From Microlunatus flavus (GTDB lineage: Bacteria; Actinomycetota; Actinomycetes; Propionibacteriales; Propionibacteriaceae), in assembly GCF_900110855.1 (NCBI RefSeq), contig NZ_FOFA01000001.1:839612-903611 (forward strand): a stretch of DNA of 64,000 nt. Direction: 5' to 3'. How positions within the stretch are numbered: position 1 is the first letter of the stretch; the number at the start of each line of letters is the position of its first letter. The notes beneath the pieces were generated by a model that worked only from the letters and a program-made list of their open reading frames with translations, had not been told where the DNA came from and ran no database searches. A program made the position numbers and the translations under genes. Below, piece by piece: positions 34,388-42,442 of the stretch.

Positions 34388-35248
34388 ATGTACGCCGAGA
34401 CGTCGCTGTTCGACCCCGGCCTCTTCGACGACGACGAGCCGGAGGAGACCGGCCCTCCGAAGACGACCGGTGCGGCAGGCCCCGCCGGCACCGACGCGCA
34501 GGACGCGCCGGGCACGGCGGCTGAGCTCTCCCTCCACGGTGTCGTGCGCCACCAGCTCGCCCGGGGCGCCTGGATCGACCTGCTCCCGGACTGGGTCACC
34601 GGCGGCGACCTCCTCGACCGCCTGCTGGAGGACGTCCCCTGGCGCGCCGAGCGCCGCCCGATGTACGACCGGGTCGTCGACGTGCCGCGGCTGCTGTGCC
34701 ACTACGGCGAGGGCGAGCGTCTGCCGCACCCGACGCTCGAGGCCGTGCGCGACGCGCTGAACGCGCACTACGAGCCCGAGCTCGGCGAGCGCCTGGTCAC
34801 CGCCGGCCTCTGCCTCTACCGCGACGGCGCCGACTCCGTGGCCTGGCACGGCGACACCATCGGCCGGGGCCGGTCGACCGACACCGCCGTGGCGATCCTG
34901 TCGCTCGGGTCGCCGCGCGAGTTCCTGCTGCGCCCTCGCGGCGGCAGCGCGGTCGCCCGGGCGATCGCCGGGTCGGAGCTGCCCGTCACCCGTCCCGTCG
35001 CCGAGGAACCGCGGCCGGCGCGGACCGCTGCCGCCCGGCCGGGAGCGCGCGGCGGCACGCCAGGTGCGATCGCCGGGCGGCCGCGCACCGTCACCGGGAC
35101 CGGGACGATCCGCCACACGCTCCACCACGGCGACCTCATCGTCATGGGCGGCTCGTGCCAGCGGACGTGGGAGCACGCGGTCCCCAAGACGACCCGCCCG
35201 GTCGGGCCGCGCGTGAGCATCCAGTTCCGCACCCGCGGCGTCAGCTGA
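34388..35248 (+). CDS. AlkB-like 2-oxoglutarate/Fe(II) dioxygenase
   Basis: 286 residues. After an acidic, Pro-rich N-terminus the fold follows AlkB: iron ligands H and D in WHGDTIG, the distal H in WEHAVPK, and the 2-oxoglutarate-binding Arg in RVSIQFR; MYDRVVDVPRLLCHYG is the substrate-lid region. AlkB proteins remove alkyl damage from DNA/RNA bases by oxidation. Compared with E. coli AlkB there is an Ala/Arg/Pro-rich insert between the iron ligands (about 200-235). It is preceded by its own promoter region of only 36 bp and may be read from the pknB side. Confidence 0.88.
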   Translation: MYAETSLFDPGLFDDDEPEETGPPKTTGAAGPAGTDAQDAPGTAAELSLHGVVRHQLARGAWIDLLPDWVTGGDLLDRLLEDVPWRAERRPMYDRVVDVPRLLCHYGEGERLPHPTLEAVRDALNAHYEPELGERLVTAGLCLYRDGADSVAWHGDTIGRGRSTDTAVAILSLGSPREFLLRPRGGSAVARAIAGSELPVTRPVAEEPRPARTAAARPGARGGTPGAIAGRPRTVTGTGTIRHTLHHGDLIVMGGSCQRTWEHAVPKTTRPVGPRVSIQFRTRGVS

Positions 35249-35298
35249 CCGCGGGCGCGCCGCCCGGACCGCCGAGCCGGACGGCCAGCACGACCGGC

Positions 35299-36018
35299 TC
35301 ACGAGCCCTCCGCCAGCAGGGCGCGATGGCGCGACAGGACCCGTACGGCGCGTGAGCACCGCGACCGGACCGCGCCGGGGCTGAGCCCGTGGCGCTGCGC
35401 CGCCGCCTCGCCGGACAGCCCCTCGGCGTAGACGCTGCGCAGCAGGTCGCGCGTGCGCGGGTCGACGAGGCGGTGCTGGTGGGCCTGCCGGAGGACGACG
35501 TCCGCCGTGAGCCCTCCGTCCGGCCGTCCGTCCTCGACCGGTCCCCGGCCGCCGTGCCGGTCCGCGGCGAGCACGACGAGGTGCGGGGGCGTCGCCACGT
35601 CGTGCGGCGGACAACGCTCGCGGCGCACCGACTTGAGGGTGTCGAGCGCGAGGTTGGCCGCGACGGACGAGCGCCGCCGCCGCACCGGGTAGGCCGCGAC
35701 CTCGCACCACAGCGCGGTCAGGTAGTCGTCCACCTCGGCCGCCGCGTCGAGCGAGGCCATCAGGACGACCTTGGGCAGCATCGCCTGCAGCACCACCCGC
35801 CCGGCCAGGGCACCGCCGCGCACCGCGTCCTCGAGCAGGACGAGCAGCACCTCGTCCGGCGCGGCGCGCACCCGGTCCACGACGTCCTGCGGCCGGCGGC
35901 AGCCGGACAGCACCACCGAGCGCGTGGCCCACCGGGCGCAGGCCGCCGCCGCGTCCGCGTCCTCCTGCAAGCGCGCCCACTCCCGGTCCATCCGCCCCAG
36001 CACTGCCGTCCGCCCCAC
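35299..36018 (-). CDS. Sigma-like regulator with C-terminal region-4 helix-turn-helix
   Basis: 239 residues if GTG 36018 is used; ATG 35991 (MDREWARLQED) is an equally good start. The C-terminus LLRSVYAEGLSGEAAAQRHGLSPGAVRSRCSRAVRVLSRH is a sigma-70 region 4 / SigJ-like HTH. The rest is Ala/Arg/Val-rich, with SSVAANLALDTLKSVRRER resembling the end of a sigma region 2, but the -10 recognition part is not clear. Upstream, 87-129 bp before the GTG, are three GGTGTTGTCC repeats in the same spacing as those of the Tad operon, which suggests it belongs to the same regulon. No neighbour resembles an anti-sigma factor. Confidence 0.6.
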   Translation of the reverse strand: MGRTAVLGRMDREWARLQEDADAAAACARWATRSVVLSGCRRPQDVVDRVRAAPDEVLLVLLEDAVRGGALAGRVVLQAMLPKVVLMASLDAAAEVDDYLTALWCEVAAYPVRRRRSSVAANLALDTLKSVRRERCPPHDVATPPHLVVLAADRHGGRGPVEDGRPDGGLTADVVLRQAHQHRLVDPRTRDLLRSVYAEGLSGEAAAQRHGLSPGAVRSRCSRAVRVLSRHRALLAEGS

Positions 36019-36104
36019 GCCGCCCCCGTCCGATGCGCGCCACCGGCGCCGCCCTGGGAGCCCACCGACCCACGGTTCCCCGACGCGGCCCAGCCTTGTC
36101 CTGC

Positions 36105-36168
36105 GGTGTTGTCCGAGGTGCTGTCCGAGGGCGTCCTGGTGTTGTCCGGCCGGATCGACGTGTCGTCC
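36105..36168 (-). promoter_or_regulatory. Direct-repeat operator, three to four GGACAACACC-type copies
   Basis: GGTGTTGTCC at 36105-36114, GGTGCTGTCC at 36117-36126, GGTGTTGTCC at 36138-36147: periods 12 and 21, as at 15096-15138. A weaker fourth copy, CGTGTCGTCC, is at 36159-36168, again 21 bp on. The orientation matches the minus-strand gene starting at 36018; the plus-strand gene at 36194 is divergent and could share the region. Confidence 0.6.
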
Positions 36169-36193
36169 GTCGCCGAGGTCTAACGTTCGGCGC

Positions 36194-36895
36194 GTGAGCG
36201 CGCCCGACCCCGACGCCTGGTGGTCGCCCGTCCCCGGCCCGCCCCCGGCCGCGCAGCCGGCGCCGGACGCGTACGGGGCGACGCCCCCTTGGAGCGCCCG
36301 ACCGCTCCCGGGACCGGACCCCGCCGAGCCGACCCCGCGGCGCCCGCGACAGTCCCGGACCTGGTGGGTCGCCGGCGTCGGTGCGCTGGTGCTGGCGGTC
36401 GCGGCCGGTCTCGTCGTGGTGCTCGTGGTCCGGGGCACCAAGGTGCTCTACGACTCCGCGCGCACCGTGTCGGTGCAGGTGCCGCGCTCCTGGTACGACA
36501 ACACCGGCGAGCCGGGCTCGGACCCCGGGTCCCCACCCGTCATCGCGGCCAGCAACCTCTGGCAGTCGCGCCGGGTCGAGGTCGACCGCTTCGACACCGA
36601 GGACGGCGACACCCTCGAGAGCTTCCACGCCGAGGGCGTCGACCGCGAGTGCGCGGGCTGGCCGTGCTCCTCGCGCTCCGGGTCGCGCCGGCTCGTCGTC
36701 GCCGGCCACCCCGCCCTCGAGCAGGTCGTCACCCATCCGGCGGACGGCGACGGCGGGGCGAGCAGCTCCCTGACCCTGACCGTCTGGCTCGACGACCGCG
36801 CGGTCGAGGTCTACGGGCTCGCGACCTCCTCGGGCGACGACCCGCCGGACGCCGCCCCGCTCGAGCGGGTCGCGACCTCGCTGCAGCTCCTCTGA
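36194..36895 (+). CDS. Single-pass membrane protein with external domain, unknown function
   Basis: 233 residues from GTG 36194. The Pro/Ala-rich cytoplasmic N-terminus (about 1-60) is of the low-complexity kind seen in actinobacterial septal and envelope proteins. One membrane helix (WWVAGVGALVLAVAAGLVVVLVV, about 57-79) leads to an external domain of about 150 residues with a probable disulfide (CAGWPC). I recognise no family. It ends 26 bp before the DUF3592 protein gene, with which it may be co-transcribed. Confidence 0.75.
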   Translation: MSAPDPDAWWSPVPGPPPAAQPAPDAYGATPPWSARPLPGPDPAEPTPRRPRQSRTWWVAGVGALVLAVAAGLVVVLVVRGTKVLYDSARTVSVQVPRSWYDNTGEPGSDPGSPPVIAASNLWQSRRVEVDRFDTEDGDTLESFHAEGVDRECAGWPCSSRSGSRRLVVAGHPALEQVVTHPADGDGGASSSLTLTVWLDDRAVEVYGLATSSGDDPPDAAPLERVATSLQLL

Positions 36896-36921
36896 CAGGA
36901 GCGGCGGCTACCCTCACGACC

Positions 36922-37437
36922 GTGAGCCGACGTCGCTTCCCGCAGACGATCGGGGTCGTGGCCGCGGTCTACCTGGCCGCGATGGCCGTCGTCTTCGCCC
37001 TGCTGTCGGCGCAGAACGCGGACTTCGTCCGCACGGCCGGCCGGACCGACGGCACGGTCGTCGCCCTCGTCGCGCGGGCACCCCTGGGCTCGACGCGGGA
37101 GTCCCGGGTCGACGCCCGGGTCCCGAGCCTGGCGCCCAAGGTGACCTACGTCGTGGACGGGCGGACCTACGACTACGTCGCGGCCCACGGCCGCTACCGC
37201 CAGCGGCTCCAGGTCGGTGACACCGTGACCGTCCTCTACGCCCCTGGCGACCCCGCCAGCGCCCGCCTGCGCGGCGAGGGGCAGGACTCCGGGCCCTTCC
37301 TCAGCGTGGGTTTCGGGGCCGCGGCGGTCCTGCTCGGGGCCGTGCTCCTCAAGCTCCGTCGCCGGCCGGGACGACCGTCCGGCCCGGCCGACGCGAGCCG
37401 AGGACGCAGCCCGGCCCTGTCCGGCATGGCAGACTGA
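36922..37437 (+). CDS. DUF3592 membrane protein
   Basis: 171 residues from GTG 36922. Two membrane helices (IGVVAAVYLAAMAVVFALLSA and FLSVGFGAAAVLLGAVLLKL) flank an external beta-rich DUF3592 domain: TDGTVVALVAR, VTYVVDGRTYDY, LQVGDTVTVLYAPGDPASARL. Function unknown; the family is common in actinobacteria and looks like a small envelope protein. Confidence 0.82.
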   Translation: MSRRRFPQTIGVVAAVYLAAMAVVFALLSAQNADFVRTAGRTDGTVVALVARAPLGSTRESRVDARVPSLAPKVTYVVDGRTYDYVAAHGRYRQRLQVGDTVTVLYAPGDPASARLRGEGQDSGPFLSVGFGAAAVLLGAVLLKLRRRPGRPSGPADASRGRSPALSGMAD

Positions 37438-37525
37438 TCCTCGCCCTCGGGCGGTGCGGACGCACTCGTGTGCGGGCCGCTGACCGACACCGCAGACCAA
37501 CGGCGACCACCCCGAGGAGGCTGGC

Positions 37526-38398
37526 ATGACGGCGCCCGTGCGCGAGAGGACCGAGTTCGAGCCGGTCTACCACCGCTACGGCCCCCACCGGGCCGGGCTG
37601 CCCCCGCTGGTCCCGTACTTCCGCGAGCTGTGGCACCGGCGCGGGTTCGCCGCCGAGATGAGCCGGGCCACGATGCGCGGGGAGAAGACGTCGACCGTCT
37701 TCGGCCAGCTCTGGCTGGTCATCAACCCGCTGCTGCTGGCCGGCGTCTACTACCTGCTCATCACGATCCTGCGCGGCCACCACGACCCGAAGGCGTTCGT
37801 CCACCTGACGCTCGCCCTCTTCGCCTTCCAGCTCGTCTCCAGCTCGATCAACAGCGGGACGAAGTCGGTCGTGTCCTCGGGCAAGCTGCTGATCAACACC
37901 GCGTTCCCGCGCCTGCTGATCTCCCTGTCGGCGACCCGGACGGCCGTGTTCCGCTTCCTGCCGACGATCCCCGTCTACCTGGTCTTCCACCTGCTGTTCC
38001 TGACGCACGTGTGGTCGCCGACGATGTTCCTGTCGCTGTGGTTCCTCGGCACGATGATCGTCTTCGGCGCGGGGCTCGCCGCCTTCTTCGCGACCGTCCA
38101 GGTCTACTTCCGCGACACCTCGAGCTTCCTGCCGTACTTCATCCGCATCTGGATGTACCTCTCGCCGGTGCTGTGGCTCCCCGAGAACGTCGCGCACTTC
38201 AGCAAGACCCTGCTCACGATCATCCGGTTGAACCCGATGTACGCCATGGTCGGCGGCTACACCGAGGCCCTGCAGCAGGAGAAGGTGCCCGACGTCGGGC
38301 TCTTCGTCAGCTCCGGCCTCTGGGCCCTGGCCGCCGCCGTCGTCGGGTTCTTGTTCTTCATCTCGCGGGAGCGTGATTTTGCTGTCCGTCTCACCTGA
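37526..38398 (+). CDS. ABC-2 type polysaccharide/teichoic acid exporter, permease subunit
   Basis: 290 residues with six predicted helices in the ABC-2/Wzm/TagG arrangement. The amphipathic N-terminal GEKTSTVFGQLWLVINPLLLAGVYYLLI segment and the C-terminal LNPMYAMVGGYTEAL box are typical. With the ATPase encoded next it exports a lipid-linked glycan across the membrane. The LCP ligase gene 0.7 kb downstream fits attachment of that glycan to peptidoglycan. The ATG at 37526 follows GAGGAGGCTGGC. Its end overlaps the ATPase gene by 26 bp. Confidence 0.9.
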   Translation: MTAPVRERTEFEPVYHRYGPHRAGLPPLVPYFRELWHRRGFAAEMSRATMRGEKTSTVFGQLWLVINPLLLAGVYYLLITILRGHHDPKAFVHLTLALFAFQLVSSSINSGTKSVVSSGKLLINTAFPRLLISLSATRTAVFRFLPTIPVYLVFHLLFLTHVWSPTMFLSLWFLGTMIVFGAGLAAFFATVQVYFRDTSSFLPYFIRIWMYLSPVLWLPENVAHFSKTLLTIIRLNPMYAMVGGYTEALQQEKVPDVGLFVSSGLWALAAAVVGFLFFISRERDFAVRLT

Positions 38399-39188
38399 TC
38401 TCGAGACCGAGACCGGCACGTCGCCGTACGCCGTCCGCGTCGAGGACCTGTCGATCACCTACCGCACGACGTTCGAGCGCAAGCCCACGCTGAAGCAGGC
38501 CATCGTGCGCCTGGGCCGCGGGGAGCGGGCCGTGCGGGAGGTGCACGCGCTCAAGAACGTGAGCTTCGACGTCCGCGTCGGCACCTCGATGGGCATCATC
38601 GGCTCGAACGGCGCCGGCAAGTCGACCCTCATGCGGGCGATGGCCGGCATCCTGCCGCCGACCGCCGGCAACGTCGAGGTCTGGGGCAAGGCCAGCACGC
38701 TGCTCGCGCTGGGCGTCGGCTTCAACAAGTCGCTCTCCGGCCGGGAGAACATCGTCCTCGGCGGCCTCGCCTCCGGCCTGTCGCGCCGCGAGGTCGAGGA
38801 GCGGGCCGACGAGGTCGCGGAGTGGACCGAGCTCGGGGACTTCATCGACATGCCGATGAACACCTACAGCTCGGGCATGTCGGCGCGCGTCGGCTTCTCG
38901 GTCGCGGTGCACATGAAGCCCGACATCCTCATGATCGACGAGGCCCTCTCGACCGGTGACGCGCACTTCCGCGAGAAGGCGAACGCCAAGATGTCCGAGC
39001 TGCGCGAGAGCGCCCGGGCGATGTTCCTGGTCAGCCACGGCCTGGGCAGCATCGGCGAGATGTGCAACGACTGCATCTGGCTCGACAAGGGCCGCCTCAT
39101 GATGCGCGGCGCGCCGGAAGAGGTCATCGAGGCGTACATGACGCACGTGAAGGTCAAGAAGTCGGCGACGACGACCGAAGATATTTGA
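38373..39188 (+). CDS. ABC exporter ATPase, Wzt/TagH type
   Basis: 271 residues. Walker A GSNGAGKST, Q-loop region LALGVGFNKSLSGREN typical of polysaccharide exporters, signature YSSGMSARVGF, Walker B ILMIDEAL, switch His in FLVSHGLGS. It lacks the C-terminal carbohydrate-binding domain of Wzt proteins that recognise a capped O-antigen. The start is GTG 38373 or, better placed after GGGAG, TTG 38379; either way it overlaps the permease gene, indicating coupled translation. Confidence 0.92.
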   Translation: MILLSVSPDLETETGTSPYAVRVEDLSITYRTTFERKPTLKQAIVRLGRGERAVREVHALKNVSFDVRVGTSMGIIGSNGAGKSTLMRAMAGILPPTAGNVEVWGKASTLLALGVGFNKSLSGRENIVLGGLASGLSRREVEERADEVAEWTELGDFIDMPMNTYSSGMSARVGFSVAVHMKPDILMIDEALSTGDAHFREKANAKMSELRESARAMFLVSHGLGSIGEMCNDCIWLDKGRLMMRGAPEEVIEAYMTHVKVKKSATTTEDI

Positions 39189-39269
39189 GGGTTGGGCTGA
39201 CCGTCAGCGGACTGAGCACAAGGCTGCGGTCAACGGTCTCCTGACCACAGCCGGCTCGCGCGCCTTCGC

Positions 39270-39357
39270 CTGGACGACCGGACGGTGACAACGACACGGT
39301 TTTCGTCGGCGTCACCGGGAGGGAGGAAGGCGAAGGGTCGGAGCGCGAGGCGCGTCC
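39270..39357. repeat. Dispersed hairpin repeat, copy B
   Basis: Core hairpin 39283-39317: CGGTGAC/GTCACCG outer stem, CGAC/GTCG inner stem, loop ACGGTTTTC. It is preceded by CTGGACGA and followed by GAGGAAGGCGAAG, like copy A at 23993-24077. It lies in the convergent gap after the ABC ATPase gene. Confidence 0.5.
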
Positions 39358-39379
39358 GAGCGGAGCGAGGACAGAAGGC

Positions 39380-39772
39380 TCAGTTCCCCCGCTCCAGGCG
39401 CCAGCGCAGGAAGTCGGCCAGGCCGCCGGTCTCGCCGTCCTTGCCGCCGCGGCCGACCTCGAGCGGCGGCGGCGTGGCGCGCAGCTTGGCACCGGTGAGC
39501 CGCTCGCGCAGGCCGCCGGGAACCGTGAGGACGTAGTACGCGCCGTCGTCACCGATCGCGACGCTCTTGTTCTTCCGCAGGTACCAGCCGGTCTTGTCGG
39601 TCTTGACGGCGTGCCCGTCGTAGAGCGTGGCGCGCAGCGGCTCGGGCGCGATGCCACGCTCCCTGGCCTCCACGAGGAAGGCGTCGATCAGCACCTGCGC
39701 CTCCCGCGACTCGGCCCGGTCCTTCGCGGCGGCGAGCTCGGCGCGACGGGCGGCTTCCTCGGCTCGGGACAC
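39380..39772 (-). CDS. Conserved hypothetical protein
   Basis: 130 residues, GTG start at 39772. Helical, charged N-terminus (EEAARRAELAAAKDRAESREAQVLIDAFLVEARERG), then an alpha/beta part with TDKTGWYLRKNKSVAIGDDGAYYVLTVPGG, and a C-terminal GGKDGETGGLADFLRWRLE. No signal, no membrane segment. I do not recognise a named family. It diverges from the LCP gene. Confidence 0.75.
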   Translation of the reverse strand: MSRAEEAARRAELAAAKDRAESREAQVLIDAFLVEARERGIAPEPLRATLYDGHAVKTDKTGWYLRKNKSVAIGDDGAYYVLTVPGGLRERLTGAKLRATPPPLEVGRGGKDGETGGLADFLRWRLERGN

Positions 39773-39893
39773 GCCGGAACCCTAGCCCGGAACCTCTGGA
39801 GCCCTGCCGGCGTTGGCTCCTGGGCGTCGTGGCGCACGGCCCTGTGCGCCCCGCCCCTCTAGACTCCCCAGTTCCCGACGCAAGGACGACGCA

Positions 39894-40931
39894 GTGAGCC
39901 AAACCGCCGACGACCCGACGCCGGCGCCCGGCCACCCCGCCGGTCCGCGGCGCGCGACACCCCGCCGGTACGTGCTGCGGCGCGTGGTCGTCGGCGTCTC
40001 CGCCCTGCTCGTGGTCGCCCTGGTGGGCGTCGGCGCGTACGCCTGGACGATCAACCGCCAGATCACCAGCAACATCCACCGCGGCATCGAGCTGCCCGCC
40101 GCCCCGACGACCCCGGGCGCGGCGTCGCCGACGGCCCAGCAGCCGCGCGAGACCGGCGTCCTCAACTACGTCCTGCTCGGCTCCGACAGCCGCGACGGCA
40201 ACCCCAGCGACGGCCGCAGCGACACGATCATGGTCGTGCACCTGAACAAGGCGCGGAACCAGGCCTACATCACCTCGTTCCCGCGCGACATGTACGTCGA
40301 CATCCCCGGCTACGGCAGGAACAAGATCAACGCGGCCTTCTCCGAGGGCGGCCCCACCCTGACGGTCAAGACGCTCGAGCAGCTGACGGGCGCGTCGATG
40401 GACCACGTCGTCCTCGTCGACTTCGAGGGGTTCATCGACCTCACGACCGACCTCGGCGGGGTCACCGTGCCGAACAAGACCGCCTTCACCTCGCACGGCT
40501 ACACCTACCCGAAGGGCAAGGTGACGATCGCGGGCAAGAAGGCGCTGTGGTTCGTGCGGGAGCGGCACTCGCTGCCCGGCGGCGACCTCGACCGCGCCGA
40601 GAACCAGCGCAACGTCATCAAGGCCATCGTGGCGAAAGGGCTGAGCGCCGGGGTGATCTCCGACCCGGCCCAGTTCACGGCGTTCATCGGCAACCTGTCC
40701 AAGCACCTGACCGTGGACAACAGCCTCAGCGACTCCGAGATCCGGTCGACGGCGCTGTCGCTGCGCTTGAGCGCCAAGGACATCACCCTGCTGCAGGCGC
40801 CGATCTCCGGCTTCGCCAGCATCGGCGGCCAGGACGTCGACATCGTCGACCAGGTCAAGATGGCCGAGCTCGGCAAGGCCATGCGGGACGACACCATGGC
40901 CTCCTACGTCGACAAGAACCCGCAGGAATGA
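39894..40931 (+). CDS. LytR-CpsA-Psr (LCP) family glycopolymer ligase
   Basis: 345 residues from GTG 39894 (AAGGA upstream). A short cytoplasmic part, one membrane helix (RRVVVGVSALLVVALVGVGAYAW, about 28-50), then the LCP domain: VLLGSDSRDG, RSDTIMVVHL, SFPRDMYVDIPGYGRNKINAAFSEGG with the conserved Arg and Asp residues that bind the polyprenyl-pyrophosphate. LCP enzymes transfer glycopolymers such as teichoic acid or arabinogalactan from the lipid carrier to peptidoglycan. The neighbouring ABC exporter supports a wall-glycan role. Confidence 0.93.
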   Translation: MSQTADDPTPAPGHPAGPRRATPRRYVLRRVVVGVSALLVVALVGVGAYAWTINRQITSNIHRGIELPAAPTTPGAASPTAQQPRETGVLNYVLLGSDSRDGNPSDGRSDTIMVVHLNKARNQAYITSFPRDMYVDIPGYGRNKINAAFSEGGPTLTVKTLEQLTGASMDHVVLVDFEGFIDLTTDLGGVTVPNKTAFTSHGYTYPKGKVTIAGKKALWFVRERHSLPGGDLDRAENQRNVIKAIVAKGLSAGVISDPAQFTAFIGNLSKHLTVDNSLSDSEIRSTALSLRLSAKDITLLQAPISGFASIGGQDVDIVDQVKMAELGKAMRDDTMASYVDKNPQE

Positions 40932-40953
40932 GCCGGCGAGCGGGCGCGCGCCC

Positions 40954-42294
40954 GTGAGCTTCGTCGCCGGGCTGCGCCGCCTGTGGCGCCACCGGCTCTT
41001 CCGCCGGCTGCTGGTCGTGCGCGTCGCGATCCAGGGCGCCGACGGACTGCTGCAGGTGGCGCTCGCCTCGTTCGTGCTGTTCTCGCCCGAGCGCCAGCCC
41101 GACGCCGCGTCGATCGCGGCCGTGCTCGCGGTGACGCTGCTGCCCTTCTCGGTCCTCGGGCCCTTCGTCAGCGTCACCATCGACCGCTTCTCCCGGCGCC
41201 AGATCCTGCTGGTGGGCGCGCTCGGCGAGGCCGTGCTCGCGCTGGGGCTCGCCGCGGTCGTGGGCAGCGGCTCGCGCTCGGGCGCGTCGGAGGCCGCGGT
41301 GTACGGGATCGTCCTGCTCAGCATCAGCCTCACCCGCTACCTGCTCGCCGCGCTGTCGGCCTCGCTGCCGCACACGATCGACGCCGACGAGTACCTGGTG
41401 GCCAACGCCGTCGTCCCGACCGTCGGGCCGGCGGGCGTGCTCGTCGGTGCCGGCGTCGGCACGGGCCTGCGCCTGGTCCTCGGCCGGGTCATGCCCGACT
41501 ACCTGGCCAACGCCGTGCTGTTCGCCGTCGTGGCCGTGGCCTTCGTCGTGGCGGGCCTGCTGGCGCTGCGGATCGCGCGGCCGGCGCTCGGGCCGGACGC
41601 GGCGACGCCGTCCGTGCGCGCCGGCGACGTCCTGCACGGGCTCGTCGAGGCCGTACGGCACCTGCGCCAGCGGCCGGAGGCGGGCCTCGGGCTCCTCACC
41701 ATCGGCGCCCACCGGATCGTCTACGGCGTCGTCACCGTCGCGACGATCCTCGTCTACCGCAACTACTTCCACGCGGTCACCGACGTCGAGCCGGCCATCG
41801 CCGACCTCGGCGTGCTCGTCGTCGCCACGGCGGTCGGGTTCGTGGTGGCCGCGGCCGTCGCGCCGCCGCTGTCGGCCCGGTTCGGCATCCGCGCGGTCGT
41901 CGTCGGCTGCCTCGTCGGGTCGGCGCTGTTCCAGCTGCTGCCCGGCGCGATCTACAGCCGCGTGCCGCTGCTGGTCGCGGCGTTCCTGCTCGGCCTCGGC
42001 GCCCAGGTCATCAAGATCTGCGTGGACACCCTCGTCCAGGCGCACGTCGACGACGACGTGAAGGGCCGCACGTTCGTGCTCTACGACATGGTCTTCAACG
42101 TCTCGCTCGTGCTGGCCGCCCTGATCGCGGCCGCCGTGCTGCCCACCGACGGCCGCTCGATCCCGGTGCTCGTCGTGCTCGCCGCCTGCTACGCCGCGAC
42201 CGCCGTCGCCTTCACCCTCGCCAGCCGGCGGCTGCACCTCGACCGCGGCACCGAGTCGCTGCGGACCGGCGTACGGGCGGCCGAGGCGTCGTAG
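40954..42294 (+). CDS. Major facilitator superfamily transporter
   Basis: 446 residues, GTG start at 40954, twelve predicted helices. N-terminal FRRLLVVRVAIQGADGLLQVALASFVLFSP and the A-motif-like loop VTIDRFSRRQILLVGAL are MFS features; RFGIRAVVV marks the second half. The substrate is not evident. It begins 22 bp after the LCP gene and ends at a non-coding region that holds a long palindrome. Confidence 0.85.
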   Translation: MSFVAGLRRLWRHRLFRRLLVVRVAIQGADGLLQVALASFVLFSPERQPDAASIAAVLAVTLLPFSVLGPFVSVTIDRFSRRQILLVGALGEAVLALGLAAVVGSGSRSGASEAAVYGIVLLSISLTRYLLAALSASLPHTIDADEYLVANAVVPTVGPAGVLVGAGVGTGLRLVLGRVMPDYLANAVLFAVVAVAFVVAGLLALRIARPALGPDAATPSVRAGDVLHGLVEAVRHLRQRPEAGLGLLTIGAHRIVYGVVTVATILVYRNYFHAVTDVEPAIADLGVLVVATAVGFVVAAAVAPPLSARFGIRAVVVGCLVGSALFQLLPGAIYSRVPLLVAAFLLGLGAQVIKICVDTLVQAHVDDDVKGRTFVLYDMVFNVSLVLAALIAAAVLPTDGRSIPVLVVLAACYAATAVAFTLASRRLHLDRGTESLRTGVRAAEAS

Positions 42295-42318
42295 GCGAGG
42301 TCCGGCCGTCAGCGGTTC

Positions 42319-42387
42319 CCGCAGAGAACTCCTGCTCCACCCAGCAGATCTGCTCGGTGAAGCACCGGAGTTCCACGTGGACGTGAA
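42319..42387. repeat. Palindromic element, copy 1 (48-bp inverted repeat plus CACGTG flank)
   Basis: From GAACTCC (42326) to GGAGTTC (42373) the sequence is an almost perfect palindrome centred on AGCAGATCTGCT. The arms pair with two mismatches and a 2-base bulge. The right flank, GTTCCACGTGGAC at 42370-42382, matches 11 of 14 bases of a parS core. Copy 2 lies in reverse orientation at 52036-52103. Confidence 0.75.
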
Positions 42388-42442
42388 AAACCTGGGACTC
42401 ACGGGCGCGCACGTGGCGCATCCGACTGACGCTGCGGAACCG

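Noticed and set aside
36494..36513. Another GGACAACACC-type repeat (CGACAACACCGG)
   Set aside because: Single copy inside a coding sequence, not tandem, and the amino-acid sequence explains it.
32063..36736. A 1557-codon open frame on the minus strand under pknB and the AlkB-like gene
   Set aside because: Low-complexity translation with no domains, fully antisense to well-supported genes.
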